Assembly (NCBI GenBank): GCA_044356745.1
Contig: JBIKVP010000011.1
Span: 1 to 41,626, forward strand
Source: JBIKVP01 sp044356745
GTDB taxonomy: Bacteria > Pseudomonadota > Alphaproteobacteria > Rhizobiales > Beijerinckiaceae
DNA length: 41,626 nucleotides
Direction of reading: 5' to 3'
The position numbers and the translations under genes are program-made. The stretch's first letter is position 1, and the number at the start of each line of letters is the position of its first letter. The notes under the pieces were generated by a model. The model ran no database searches. It saw nothing but the letters and a program-made list of their open reading frames with translations, and was not told the DNA's origin. Below, piece by piece: positions 25,669-34,234 of the stretch.

Positions 25669-25698
25669 TGGCTGATTTATATAAGTAAATCAGCCATG
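25669..25698 (+). terminator. Hairpin after ilvC
   Basis: Perfect 11-base stem atggctgattt (25669-25679) and aaatcagccat (25688-25698), eight-base loop, 20 bases after the ilvC stop. The T-run after it is weak (gctttc), so it may serve as a stop with Rho help or as mRNA end protection. Confidence 0.5.
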
Positions 25699-25742
25699 CT
25701 TTCAAATATTTGAAATTAAATATATGCTGCGGGGATTTTTTT

Positions 25743-26105
25743 ATGAACATTTTTCAAGCAACAGCTTGGAATAACGGCAAAAATAGCTACGGCCTTAAGC
25801 TATCGCATCTTGATAGAGATAAATTTTTCTCTAAAGATTTTAAAAATATACATCTTAATTTGCCTGATTTAGAAAATTGTACAGTTATTAATATTGATAA
25901 GTCTTCATTTTGGAATAATTGTTCAGAGTTAATTCATAAAGATATTAGAATTTGGCTTGATAAAAACCATTATATACCTTGGAAAAAAGGCTCACCGCCA
26001 AAATTCAAAATAGAAAAAGTAGATCAAATTTGTTTTAAGTTGTTAAAAAATGACACAACTTGTCTCTCAGCGCATAAAAAGGATACGATGAGAGCCAATG
26101 ACTGA
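25743..26105 (+). CDS. AT-rich conserved hypothetical protein
   Basis: This 120-residue protein has no signal peptide. It starts MNIFQATAWNNGKNSYGLKL and contains LSHLDRDKFF, then a SFWNNCSEL stretch, IRIWLDKN and PWKKGSPPKF. I recall scattered bacterial proteins with the same skeleton (WNNG, YGLK, DRDKYF, PWKKGKPPRF) but no function. The ATG at 25743 was preferred over a longer start because gggg precedes it and the shared pattern begins there. It overlaps the pssA start by eight bases and is much more AT-rich than its neighbours, suggesting acquisition. Confidence 0.6.
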   Translation: MNIFQATAWNNGKNSYGLKLSHLDRDKFFSKDFKNIHLNLPDLENCTVINIDKSSFWNNCSELIHKDIRIWLDKNHYIPWKKGSPPKFKIEKVDQICFKLLKNDTTCLSAHKKDTMRAND

Positions 26106-26982
26106 TCTTTTTCCTGCCTTTGAGCCTGATCCTTATGAATCGCGCAAGCGCCGATTTAAGCCTATTCCGCTGCGTCTGATTGTACCCAATGTCATTACGT
26201 TGCTGGCCTTATGTTTAGGGCTAACAGCGATTCGTTTTGCGTTGGAAGGTCGTCTTGAATTTGCCGCTTATGCCGTTTTAGGTGCTGCCATTTTTGATGG
26301 TTTAGATGGACGTATCGCGCGCATGATTAAAGGCACGTCGCGCTTTGGGGCAGAGCTTGATTCGCTCGCGGATTTTGTTAGTTTTGGTGTTGCTCCTGCG
26401 GTTATTCTTTATACGTTCAGCTTGCATTCGCTTAAATCCTTAGGCTGGGTGGCGGCATTGGTGTTTGCATGTGCTGCGGCGCTGCGCTTGGCGCGCTTTA
26501 ATATTATGATTGACGACCCAGCACGTCCTGAATGGACGAAAGCATTTTTTACAGGAATGCCAGCGCCGGCGGGGGCTTTAACCGCGCTTTTGCCCCTTTA
26601 TGCGTCGATTTTGGGTTTGCCTGTGAATTGGTATGTTGCCCCTTTTGTTGCGCTTTATCTTATGGGTATTGCGTTTCTCATGGTGAGCACAATTCCAACG
26701 TTCTCTGGAAAAAATGCAGGAACACGTGTGCCGCGAACCTATGTACTGCCACTTTTTGTGCTTGCGGTCATGTTCACGGCATTGCTGGCAAGCTTTACGT
26801 TTGAGATGCTCACAATCATTGCGGTGGTATATTTAGGCACAATTCCTCTCAGCTTTTTGCGTCATAAAACACTCAAACAAGAGCATGAGCGCTCCATGAG
26901 CCTTGTGCCACCGCTTGACAATGAACCCTTAAGAGAAGAATCCGCGAAAGATATGTCAAAAAGTGGCTTATCTGACACATAA
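26098..26982 (+). CDS. pssA: CDP-diacylglycerol-serine O-phosphatidyltransferase
   Basis: This 294-residue inner-membrane enzyme makes phosphatidylserine from CDP-diacylglycerol and serine, the precursor of phosphatidylethanolamine. The CDP-alcohol phosphotransferase signature is complete: DGLDGRIARMIKGTSRFGAELDSLADF at about 67-93, with the DG-x2-AR-x8-G-x3-D-x3-D spacing. About eight hydrophobic helices follow the N-terminal basic region, as in type II PssA. The psd gene that usually precedes it in alphaproteobacteria is absent; the AT-rich small gene takes that place. Confidence 0.93.
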   Translation: MTDLFPAFEPDPYESRKRRFKPIPLRLIVPNVITLLALCLGLTAIRFALEGRLEFAAYAVLGAAIFDGLDGRIARMIKGTSRFGAELDSLADFVSFGVAPAVILYTFSLHSLKSLGWVAALVFACAAALRLARFNIMIDDPARPEWTKAFFTGMPAPAGALTALLPLYASILGLPVNWYVAPFVALYLMGIAFLMVSTIPTFSGKNAGTRVPRTYVLPLFVLAVMFTALLASFTFEMLTIIAVVYLGTIPLSFLRHKTLKQEHERSMSLVPPLDNEPLREESAKDMSKSGLSDT

Positions 26983-27055
26983 CAGGTGTTCACATTCGCT
27001 TATGTTTCGCGTATGCAAGATCAACTGAACACAAACCATAAACGACTGGATCAAC

Positions 27056-27274
27056 ATGTCGAAGGAAGAACTCCTCGAATTCCCGGGCATTGTCACCGAG
27101 CTTCTGCCAAATGCGATGTTTCGCGTGAAGCTGGAGAACGAGCATGAAATTATTGCACATACGGCTGGTAAAATGCGTAAAAACCGCATTCGCGTGCTCA
27201 TGGGAGATAAGGTGCTCGTTGAAATGACACCTTATGATCTCACCAAAGGGCGCATCACGTATCGCTTTAAATAA
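27056..27274 (+). CDS. infA: Translation initiation factor IF-1
   Basis: This 72-residue single OB-fold protein has the near-invariant IF-1 sequence: MSKEELLEFPGIVTELLPNA at the start, NEHEIIAHTAGKMRKNRIRVL in the middle and DLTKGRITYRFK at the end. It binds the ribosomal A site during initiation. The maf gene follows after 25 bases, the usual infA-maf order in alphaproteobacteria. Confidence 0.97.
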   Translation: MSKEELLEFPGIVTELLPNAMFRVKLENEHEIIAHTAGKMRKNRIRVLMGDKVLVEMTPYDLTKGRITYRFK

Positions 27275-27299
27275 GCCGTTTAGGGGGAGGGGACACATT

Positions 27300-27950
27300 A
27301 TGCCTCTGGCTCCTGCCGCTTCAACACCTGTGCCACGTTTTATTTTAGCGTCAGGGTCGCCGCGCCGCGTGGCGCTGCTTGCGCAAATTGGTATTGAGCC
27401 GGACGGTATTCTACCGGCTGAAATTGATGAAACACCTGTTAAAGGTGAGCGTCCGCGCGAATTGGCGCGTCGGTTAGCCAGCGAAAAAGCGCACAGCGCC
27501 CTTAAAATTGCCAGCCGACGAGAAGAATATCAAAATGCTTATCTGCTTGCCGCTGATACGGTGGTTGCAGTTGGGCGACGGGTGTTGCCAAAAGCTGAGA
27601 TTCGTGACGAAGCAGATGCGTGTTTACGTCTTCTCTCTGGTCGTGCGCATCGTGTGTATACAGGCCTATGCTTGATCACACCGCAAGGCAAAGTACGCGA
27701 TCGTTTGGTTGAGACTCGCCTGCGTTTCAAGCGTTTAAGCCGTGATGAGTTAGAGAAATATCTCGCCTCTCTTGAATGGCAAGGTAAAGCGGGTGGTTAT
27801 GCCATCCAAGGCTTAGCGGGCGCATTTGTCACCAAACTCGTGGGGTCATATACCGCTGTTGTAGGCTTGCCCTTACAAGAGACCGCCTCGCTTCTTGAAG
27901 GAGAAGGCTATCCCGTCCGCCATAATTGGATCAAAGCAGGGGCGGTTTGA
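27300..27950 (+). CDS. maf: Maf-family nucleotide pyrophosphatase
   Basis: This 216-residue protein has the N-terminal signature ILASGSPRRVALLAQIGIEPDGILPAEIDE, the central LLAADTVVAVGRR with the catalytic Asp, and SGRAHRVYTGLCLI with the YAIQGLAGAFV stretch. Maf proteins hydrolyse non-canonical or pyrimidine nucleoside triphosphates. The ATG at 27300 was chosen because a strong ggaggg site lies upstream; the open frame before it is within infA. Its TGA overlaps a downstream ATG in another frame, and folB starts 17 bases later. Confidence 0.92.
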   Translation: MPLAPAASTPVPRFILASGSPRRVALLAQIGIEPDGILPAEIDETPVKGERPRELARRLASEKAHSALKIASRREEYQNAYLLAADTVVAVGRRVLPKAEIRDEADACLRLLSGRAHRVYTGLCLITPQGKVRDRLVETRLRFKRLSRDELEKYLASLEWQGKAGGYAIQGLAGAFVTKLVGSYTAVVGLPLQETASLLEGEGYPVRHNWIKAGAV

Positions 27951-27966
27951 TGTCAATGGCACGCGT

Positions 27967-28341
27967 ATGTCTATAAGCGACACCATCACCCTCAAACGTC
28001 TTAAAGTCTTTGCACATCATGGTGTACTGCCTGAAGAGCAAAGCTTAGGGCAGTCGTTTTTAATCTCTGTCACGTGCGGTCTTGATGTGCGTGAAGCTGC
28101 AATGCACGATTCGTGCGAGCTCTCTGTGAATTATGCCACACTCGCTGAACACATTTATCATTTGGCGACAACGCGGCGCTTTCGCACATTAGAAGCGTTG
28201 GCACAAGCGGTTGCAGATGATGTGCTTGGTGTCTTCAAGCGCGTTAATGATGTGCACGTGAGTATTGAAAAACCGCAAGCGCCGCTTCCTTTCGCATTTG
28301 AGACGGTGGAAGTTGCCATCCATCGGCGGCGTGAGGGCTAA
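27967..28341 (+). CDS. folB: Dihydroneopterin aldolase
   Basis: This 124-residue enzyme cleaves dihydroneopterin to hydroxymethyl-dihydropterin in folate synthesis. Motifs are LKRLKVFAHHGVLPEEQSLGQ with the active Glu, LSVNYATLAEHIYHLATTRRFRTLEALAQAVADDV and VSIEKPQAPLPFAFETVEV. The ATG at 27967 gives the usual length; no strong ribosome-binding site is seen, so coupling with maf is likely. folK starts six bases after its stop and catalyses the next step. Confidence 0.92.
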   Translation: MSISDTITLKRLKVFAHHGVLPEEQSLGQSFLISVTCGLDVREAAMHDSCELSVNYATLAEHIYHLATTRRFRTLEALAQAVADDVLGVFKRVNDVHVSIEKPQAPLPFAFETVEVAIHRRREG

Positions 28342-28347
28342 TCAGGC

Positions 28348-28842
28348 ATGGACGAACCTTTAAAGCCTGTTCAAGCTGTCCTGAGTTTGGGCAGTAATAT
28401 CGGCGATAAAACGGCTTATCTTCAAGAGGCTATTGCTGCGGTGTCTGCGCATTCGAATATCACATTAATGCGCACGTCCTCGCTTTATCGCACGGCACCA
28501 TGGGGCAAAACAGATCAGGATTGGTTCATCAACGCTTGCGTGCTGATTGAAACCTCATTGAATGCCGATGATCTTTTAAATGCCTGTCAGCATATTGAGC
28601 AGAGCATGGGACGGCTGCGTGATGAAAAATGGGGGCCACGTGTAATCGATATTGACATCATCACATATGGCGAAGAAAGCCATAATACGCCGCACCTCAG
28701 CATCCCCCATAAACATGTGCTTGAGCGTGCCTTCGTTCTCGTTCCGCTGTTTGAAATATGCCCTGATATGCGCATCAATGGTATGACACGCGATACCGTG
28801 CTTAAGGGAATTAATCCCGATGACGTTACGCGGCTTGATTAA
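28348..28842 (+). CDS. folK: Hydroxymethyl-dihydropterin pyrophosphokinase
   Basis: This 164-residue enzyme transfers pyrophosphate from ATP to hydroxymethyl-dihydropterin, feeding dihydropteroate synthase. Motifs are VLSLGSNIGDKTAYLQEAI, SSLYRTAPWGKTDQDWFINACV and the signature GRLRDEKWGPRVIDIDIITYG with the Mg-binding DID pair. The end is convergent with flbD, only seven bases apart, and no separate terminator was found between them. Confidence 0.95.
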   Translation: MDEPLKPVQAVLSLGSNIGDKTAYLQEAIAAVSAHSNITLMRTSSLYRTAPWGKTDQDWFINACVLIETSLNADDLLNACQHIEQSMGRLRDEKWGPRVIDIDIITYGEESHNTPHLSIPHKHVLERAFVLVPLFEICPDMRINGMTRDTVLKGINPDDVTRLD

Positions 28843-28849
28843 TAATACA

Positions 28850-30223
28850 CTAAGCTGTGCGCGTCGTCCCTGGCTCTGGTACGGGTGTTCCTGAATCTGA
28901 ATATTCGTTGAGTTTATTGCGCAATGTGCGGATGGAAATACCGAGGATTTTCGCGGCATGGGTGCGATTGCCCAAGCAGTGATCTAGGGTATCAAGGATA
29001 AGATTTTTTTCAACATCGGCAACTGTTTGTCCTACGAGACCTCGTGTGACCGCATCAGCCGTTTGCACAGCACGCGAGGCTGGATCAGGGGCAAAAGCGC
29101 GCGATGATGGTTCATGATGCAAGCTATCCCCTTCAGGAGAACGCAGGGCATCTGCATCAATGGTCTCACCAATGGAGAGCAATACCGCACGATGCAGCGT
29201 ATTCTCAAGTTCGCGCACGTTGCCTTTCCATGGATTGAGGGTCAGCACACGCCGTGACTCATCACTCAAAGCGCGTTGTGGCAAGCCATTAAGGTCAGCA
29301 TATTTACGTGCAAAATGATCCGCGAGTGCGAGAATATCCGCAGGGCGCTCTCTTAATGCGGGAAGGCGCAAATGAACAACATTAAGCCGATAGAGCAAAT
29401 CTTCACGGAATGTGCCCTTTTTAACTTCATCCGCCAGATTGCGATTTGATGTCGCTAAAACACGAATATCAACAGGAACGGGTTTTGTGCCGCCCACACG
29501 ATCAATGATGCGTTCTTGAAGTGCACGCAGCAGTTTGGCTTGCAGACGTACATCCATTTCCGAAATTTCATCCAGCAAAAGCGTGCCGCCAGTGGCTTCC
29601 TCAAATTTACCGATACGCCGTGCCACAGCGCCCGTAAACGCGCCTTTTTCGTGACCAAAGAGCTCTGATTCCAGCAGGGCATCAGGAATCGCCGCACAAT
29701 TCACGCTCACAAACGGTTTGTTTTTACGCGCTGATTTTTGATGCACGTAACGGGCGACCACTTCCTTACCCGTGCCGCTTTCCCCTGTAATGAGCACGCT
29801 GGCTTCTGAGCGCGCAATCTGATCTGCAAGTTTTAACACGCGCTCCATCGCAGGATCACGCCATATGAGAGATGACTGATCATTGGCAATCGCTTCAATG
29901 ACAGCGGCTATCAAATCAGGATCGGGGGGCAGGGGGATATATTCACGCGCTCCTGCCTGAATAGCAAGCACGGCGGCACGCGCATCTGTGCTTGTTCCAC
30001 AGGCCACGACAGGGGTGCGGATACGCTCATTATCAAGGGCAGTGACAAGCGCTTTCACATCAAGCGCAACGTCAATCATGATCATATCTGCACCCTTTGT
30101 GCGCAGTACCATCAAGCCTTGATCAATACTCTCCGCATGGGTCACCTGAGCCCCACGCTGCATCGCCATACGGCTTGCCGTGGAAAGCTGTCCTGAAAGG
30201 TGTCCGACCATAAGAAGGCGCAT
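28850..30223 (-). CDS. flbD: Sigma-54-dependent flagellar activator FlbD
   Basis: This 457-residue protein activates late flagellar genes and represses early ones in Caulobacter. The receiver-like domain (1-120) lacks the paired acidic residues after the first strand (MRLLMVGHLSG) but keeps an Asp in MIMIDVAL, as in FlbD, which is not a classical phosphorylated regulator. The AAA+ domain has Walker A GESGTGKE, the sigma-54 contact loop GAFTGA and Walker B LLLDEISEMD. The C-terminal Fis-type helix-turn-helix is HAAKILGISIRTLRNKLNEY. A good agga site precedes the ATG. It is the last gene of the fliF-flbD transcript. Confidence 0.92.
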   Translation of the reverse strand: MRLLMVGHLSGQLSTASRMAMQRGAQVTHAESIDQGLMVLRTKGADMIMIDVALDVKALVTALDNERIRTPVVACGTSTDARAAVLAIQAGAREYIPLPPDPDLIAAVIEAIANDQSSLIWRDPAMERVLKLADQIARSEASVLITGESGTGKEVVARYVHQKSARKNKPFVSVNCAAIPDALLESELFGHEKGAFTGAVARRIGKFEEATGGTLLLDEISEMDVRLQAKLLRALQERIIDRVGGTKPVPVDIRVLATSNRNLADEVKKGTFREDLLYRLNVVHLRLPALRERPADILALADHFARKYADLNGLPQRALSDESRRVLTLNPWKGNVRELENTLHRAVLLSIGETIDADALRSPEGDSLHHEPSSRAFAPDPASRAVQTADAVTRGLVGQTVADVEKNLILDTLDHCLGNRTHAAKILGISIRTLRNKLNEYSDSGTPVPEPGTTRTA

Positions 30224-30283
30224 GTTGAGTATTTCCTGACTCTAAATGATCAATTAAAACCAATAATGAATAGGTAATCGAGC

Positions 30284-30325
30284 CAAATTGTCATCCCCAG
30301 CTAACCGCGAAGCGGTGAGAGAATC
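30284..30325. repeat. Intergenic palindromic repeat between fliN and flbD
   Basis: The stretch gtcatccccagctaaccgcg resembles the tcatccc-type intergenic repeats of proteobacteria. It contains a small hairpin accgc-gaa-gcggt (30304-30316). There is no T-run, so it is not an obvious terminator inside the flagellar operon. Confidence 0.35.
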
Positions 30326-30333
30326 GAGCCCTT

Positions 30334-30678
30334 TTAATTCTCCACTTTAACAATCTCAGTCATTGTCACGCCAAGACGGTCGTCGACAAGCACCACCTCA
30401 CCACGTGCAACGAGGCGATTATTGACGTAAATCTCAATCGCTTCACCCACTTTGCGATCAAGTTTGAGAATATTACCGGGCATCATTTGCAGCAAATCGC
30501 CCACCGGCATACTGGTGTGTCCAAGTACAGCGGAGACCGTGACAGGCACATCGAAAATCTGCTCTAAATCATTGGCACTTTTTTCGGGGATAGGACCCGA
30601 GCCGCCGCCCATGCCTGAAAAATCGATATCATCCGGAGCGCCCAAGTCAGGCAAGGAAAGATCGTTATCATCGCTCAT
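30334..30678 (-). CDS. fliN: Flagellar switch protein FliN
   Basis: This 114-residue protein has an acidic, Gly-rich N-terminal third (residues 1-33) and then the SpoA domain: IFDVPVTVSAVLGHTSMPVGDLLQMMPGNILKLDRKVGEAIEIYVNNRLVARGEVVLVDDRLGVTMTEIV. FliN forms the bottom of the rotor C-ring with FliM and FliG and docks FliH at the export gate. An aaggga site precedes the ATG. It lies between fliH and flbD, the order seen in Caulobacter and related orders. Confidence 0.95.
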   Translation of the reverse strand: MSDDNDLSLPDLGAPDDIDFSGMGGGSGPIPEKSANDLEQIFDVPVTVSAVLGHTSMPVGDLLQMMPGNILKLDRKVGEAIEIYVNNRLVARGEVVLVDDRLGVTMTEIVKVEN

Positions 30679-30705
30679 CGTGTGATCCCTTCCAGTATTA
30701 AAAAA

Positions 30706-31290
30706 TTAGCGTTGCACATTTGGAGTCTCCAGCCATGTTTCAACGGCAGATTTTACAGCCTGCTCAATCACCTCATGAGAGCGCGACATGCCACCATCGG
30801 CCCACTCAAGTAGCACATCCCCTAATGGCATATCAGGCTCAGGAATGACGATCATCTGACCGTCAAATCCCCGTTCAGCAGTGATGCGTTTAAGAACATT
30901 CTGCGTGTCTTCAACCAGCGATTCATGCACGCGTATTGCAAGATGCGGCACTTGCTGTACGTGTTCAAAAGCTTGTTTTACAGCTTCAGCAATTGGTGCG
31001 AGAGGAGCGCGCGCAATGGCCGCGCCGCCAATTTGTCGTCCAAATTCAAGTGCAAAACTGAGCGCTGTTTTTTCCATGTCACTGTGCATGGCTTGCACTT
31101 GTGTAAGAAGCGATTCCGCTAATTGTCCGACATGACGCATTAAGCCGATCATGTGTTGCTCATCTTGTCCCGCTTTAAAGCCGAGCGCATAGCCTTTTTC
31201 ATGCGCTTCACGCACATCATTTTCCGTGAGGCGCTTGCGTGGAGCGCCGGAGCCAAAATCGTTATCAAAATGAAATTTCTGCGCTTCCAT
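30706..31290 (-). CDS. fliH: FliH-like export regulator (FlbE)
   Basis: This 194-residue protein has the N-terminal FHFDNDFG motif common to alphaproteobacterial FlbE. A helical middle contains GYALGFKAGQDEQ (a Gly-x3-Gly helix as in FliH), and the V/A-ATPase E-subunit-like C-terminal domain has LAIRVHESLVEDTQNVLKRI and MPLGDVLLEWADGGMSR. FliH restrains the export ATPase FliI and links it to FliN. The ATG at 31288-31290 was chosen: it starts at MEAQKF, lies ten bases after the fliG stop and has ggtg before it. A longer start at 31326 would overlap fliG. Confidence 0.85.
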   Translation of the reverse strand: MEAQKFHFDNDFGSGAPRKRLTENDVREAHEKGYALGFKAGQDEQHMIGLMRHVGQLAESLLTQVQAMHSDMEKTALSFALEFGRQIGGAAIARAPLAPIAEAVKQAFEHVQQVPHLAIRVHESLVEDTQNVLKRITAERGFDGQMIVIPEPDMPLGDVLLEWADGGMSRSHEVIEQAVKSAVETWLETPNVQR

Positions 31291-31300
31291 CAATACACCA

Positions 31301-32317
31301 TCAGTATACAAGTTCATCTTCAGCACTGTTTTTGCTGATCATGATGTCACCTTTTTCTGCTAATTCTTTGGCAATGTTGACAATTTTGCTTTGAGCTTCA
31401 TCAACATCTTTCATACGCATCGGTCCAAGGGCGACCATATCGTCCTGCATGTTTTTGGCTGCGCGGCTCGACATGTTCCCCAAAAAGAATTCTTTAACAG
31501 GCTCACCAGCACCTTTGAGTGCGCGAGCAAGCATGTCTTTTTCAACAGAACGCATTAAAGTCTGAATACTTGCTGGATCAAGTTTCATCAAATCTTCGAA
31601 TGTGAACATGAGTGCGCGAATTTTTTTTGCCGCATCGCGGTTGGTGCTATCAAGAGCTGCCAGAAAACGATTTTCTGTTTGTCGATCAAATGAGTTAAAG
31701 ACAACCGCCATGATTTCATGAGGATCGCGGCGTTTCGTATGGGCTTTGTTCGCAAGAAATTCAGCGCGTAATGTGCCTTCAATATGATCCAGCGCCTCTT
31801 TTTGAATGTTATCAAGCTTGAGCATTCGATTGATAATATCAACCGCGAGCTCATCAGCAAAACAGAGCAACACGCGGGCGGCACTGTCAGGCTTGAGTTT
31901 AGAAAGGACGACCGCAGCCGTTTGAGGATATTCGTTTTTAAGGAATCCTGCGAGCAATTCAGGATCAATCGTTGTGAGCTTTTGCCAGATATTGCGCCCA
32001 GCTGGTCCGCGGATTTCCTGCATGATTGTGTCGGCGCGTCCTTTGGGCAGAATTTGGCTGAGCAACATTTCTGTGCGGTCATAAGTTCCTGAAATCGCCC
32101 CAGATGCTGACATTTGATTCGTAAATTCAACCATGATTTTTTCTGCGACATCAGCGGTTAAAGTGCCAAGCTGTGCCATCGTAATAGAAATGATTTTGAT
32201 CTCTTCTTCGTCAAGCGCATGCCAGATTGGTGCTCCGTGAAGGGGACCAAGCACGAGAAGCAAGATTGCTGCTTTTTCCGGGCCTTTGAGCTGTGTTGTT
32301 GAGGTAATATCCGCCAT
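31301..32317 (-). CDS. fliG: Flagellar motor switch protein FliG
   Basis: This 338-residue protein has the N-terminal domain binding FliF (STTQLKGPEKAAILLLVLG), the middle domain with the EYPQTAAVVLSKLKPDSAARVL hydrophobic patch (family EHPQ-type motif), and a C-terminal domain with charged torque residues near FEDLMKLDPASIQTLMRSVEKDMLARALKGA. It sits between the MS ring and the C-ring and couples to the stators. The start is two bases after the fliF stop and has a gagg site within the fliF end, so translation is coupled. Confidence 0.95.
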   Translation of the reverse strand: MADITSTTQLKGPEKAAILLLVLGPLHGAPIWHALDEEEIKIISITMAQLGTLTADVAEKIMVEFTNQMSASGAISGTYDRTEMLLSQILPKGRADTIMQEIRGPAGRNIWQKLTTIDPELLAGFLKNEYPQTAAVVLSKLKPDSAARVLLCFADELAVDIINRMLKLDNIQKEALDHIEGTLRAEFLANKAHTKRRDPHEIMAVVFNSFDRQTENRFLAALDSTNRDAAKKIRALMFTFEDLMKLDPASIQTLMRSVEKDMLARALKGAGEPVKEFFLGNMSSRAAKNMQDDMVALGPMRMKDVDEAQSKIVNIAKELAEKGDIMISKNSAEDELVY

Positions 32318-32319
32318 CT

Positions 32320-34026
32320 CTAACCTCCCTCATGAATCCATTGACGGACTACAGCAACGGACTCTTGCGGGTCAGTTTTAACAATACCTCCCACGCGCTC
32401 AATGGATTGTGCCTGTACCTTCCCATTAATCTGCGCAATATCAATCATGCGCGCGGCTTGGCTTTCACGCACTGTTGGTAATGCTCCTTGCGATCCATTT
32501 TGTGCGATTTCTATGTTGTAATCGTTATTATCTGGCGTTGAAGGCAATGTCTGAACTTCCCCTGATGGTGTCACAACCGTCACCGTACGCGTAATCGTAT
32601 TTGTTGTATTTGTGGTTGGCGTGCGTCGTGCATTGGGATCAGGGGCGAGCATTTTTTTAACAATCGGGCGCACCACCATAAACAGGACGATAATCACAAG
32701 GAGCGCAAGTACACTCAGCTCAATCAAACGCAGGATGTCATCTTTCGAAAACGCCAAAAGCTGTGCCGTAAAGCCCGTTGGTTTTTCTGCTTCAATCTGC
32801 ATCGGTGCATCAGCGAAACGCAGGTTCGCGACCTCGATTTGATCACCACGACGGGTATCAAAACCAATTGCAGAGCGTACCAATGCCGAAATGCGTTCAA
32901 GTTCTTCAGGCGTACGTGGTTGATAAGCCATTTCCCCATTTGCACCACGTTGATAATTGCCATCAACGAGCACGGCGACTGAGAGGCGTTTCACACGTCC
33001 ACCTTCCACAACTTCCGTGCGTGTGGTGCGTGAAATCTCATAATTGACGACCTCTTCACTCTTGTTAGAATTATCTTTGCCCGCTGCATTATTTTGGCTT
33101 GCATTGGCATTGGGGAGTTCATTACCCACACTCACCGCGCCTTGATCAGCAGTTGTTGTCTGACTTTCTGTGCGGTTTTGGGTTGACCGCACGACACGAC
33201 TTTCAGGATCAAACGATTCTGATCTGCTCTCAATGCGGTTGACATCAATCTCGCTTGAGACTTGCACCCGCGCACGGCCAACGCCCACGATGCCTGTGAC
33301 AATTTCCTCAACCTGCATCTTGAGACGACGTTCAAAAGATGCCTGTTTATCATCAAGTCCAAGGCCTGACGCGCCACCATCTTGCGCACCATCCGCAAGT
33401 AAGCGACCGCGCTCATCGACAATGGAAATTTTTTCAGGCTTCAAGCTTTCAACTGCGGTGGCTACAAGATGCCGAATCGCGCGCACCTGTCCTTGATCAA
33501 GTTCTCCCGACAACTTAAGCACGATAGACGCACGCGGCGCTTCACGGTCACGATCAAATAAGCGCTTCTCAGGAATGACCAGATGCACACGTGCCGCCTG
33601 TACACGAGAAATAGAGCGGATCGTGCGCGAGAGTTCGCCCTCAAGCGCACGCAGTTGATTAATGCCCTGCACAAAGCTGGTGCTTGAGAACGCATCCCCT
33701 TTATCAAAAATTTCATAACCAACGCCGCCGCCGCTTGGCATTCCCTTGCTGGCTAAATCCATCCGTAGCTTGGTGATTGTATCTTTGGGGGCAAGAATCG
33801 TCGCGCCGTCCGCACGTGTTTCATATTTAATATTGCGTGATTCGAGCTCGCGCGTGATGCTTGTAGCATCTTGAAATGACAGATCAGTATAGAGAACAGC
33901 CATGCCTGGCTGATTAACTTTTGAGATCACAAACGCGAAAAAGCCTAGCAATACCAGCGTCACGACCGCCATGGCCGCGATGCGGGCTGCGCCCAGCGTG
34001 CGTATGAACTCAATAATGCTATTCAC
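32320..34026 (-). CDS. fliF: Flagellar MS-ring protein FliF
   Basis: This 568-residue protein has a first membrane helix at about 14-35 and the YscJ-like ring-building motif ELESRNIKYETRADGATILAPKD. The RBM3-like region continues SRVQAARVHLVIPEKRLFDRDREAPRASIVLKL, and a disordered Asn-rich linker lies at about 285-325. A second membrane helix at about 425-447 and the FliG-binding C-terminus (ESVAVVRQWIHEGG) complete it. FliF is the first structure built in the flagellum. It is the first gene of the minus-strand operon. A possible CtrA box lies 60 bases upstream. Confidence 0.95.
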   Translation of the reverse strand: MNSIIEFIRTLGAARIAAMAVVTLVLLGFFAFVISKVNQPGMAVLYTDLSFQDATSITRELESRNIKYETRADGATILAPKDTITKLRMDLASKGMPSGGGVGYEIFDKGDAFSSTSFVQGINQLRALEGELSRTIRSISRVQAARVHLVIPEKRLFDRDREAPRASIVLKLSGELDQGQVRAIRHLVATAVESLKPEKISIVDERGRLLADGAQDGGASGLGLDDKQASFERRLKMQVEEIVTGIVGVGRARVQVSSEIDVNRIESRSESFDPESRVVRSTQNRTESQTTTADQGAVSVGNELPNANASQNNAAGKDNSNKSEEVVNYEISRTTRTEVVEGGRVKRLSVAVLVDGNYQRGANGEMAYQPRTPEELERISALVRSAIGFDTRRGDQIEVANLRFADAPMQIEAEKPTGFTAQLLAFSKDDILRLIELSVLALLVIIVLFMVVRPIVKKMLAPDPNARRTPTTNTTNTITRTVTVVTPSGEVQTLPSTPDNNDYNIEIAQNGSQGALPTVRESQAARMIDIAQINGKVQAQSIERVGGIVKTDPQESVAVVRQWIHEGG

Positions 34027-34085
34027 GTCTCATTGCCTTTGAGGGTTAGAAAAATCCCACTAGGCAAGAATTTCCTCTTTCAGGG

Positions 34086-34100
34086 TGAATGAACCGTTAA
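34086..34100 (-). promoter_or_regulatory. Possible CtrA binding site upstream of fliF
   Basis: On the minus strand the sequence is TTAA, seven bases, TTCA, against the CtrA consensus TTAA-N7-TTAA, so one mismatch. It lies 60-74 bases before the fliF ATG. In Caulobacter the fliF promoter is a CtrA target and CckA and SciP are in this window. The match is short and could arise by chance. Confidence 0.25.
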
Positions 34101-34173
34101 CTTGCGCTGTTATTTCGCTTTTTTCGTACAGGAAAGTGTATGATTTATTGAAATATCGTTGGGCTTTTCACCA

Positions 34174-34202
34174 TAAAAAAGAGCGCTAACATCAGTTAGC
34201 GC
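34174..34202 (-). terminator. Terminator of sciP
   Basis: Perfect 8-base stem gcgctaac (34183-34190) and gttagcgc (34195-34202), four-base loop. On the minus strand it is followed by a run of six T residues (34180-34175). It lies 32 bases after the sciP stop and separates sciP from the fliF promoter. Confidence 0.85.
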
Positions 34203-34234
34203 CCAAGTATCGGCACAAACAATGAGGAGAGAGA

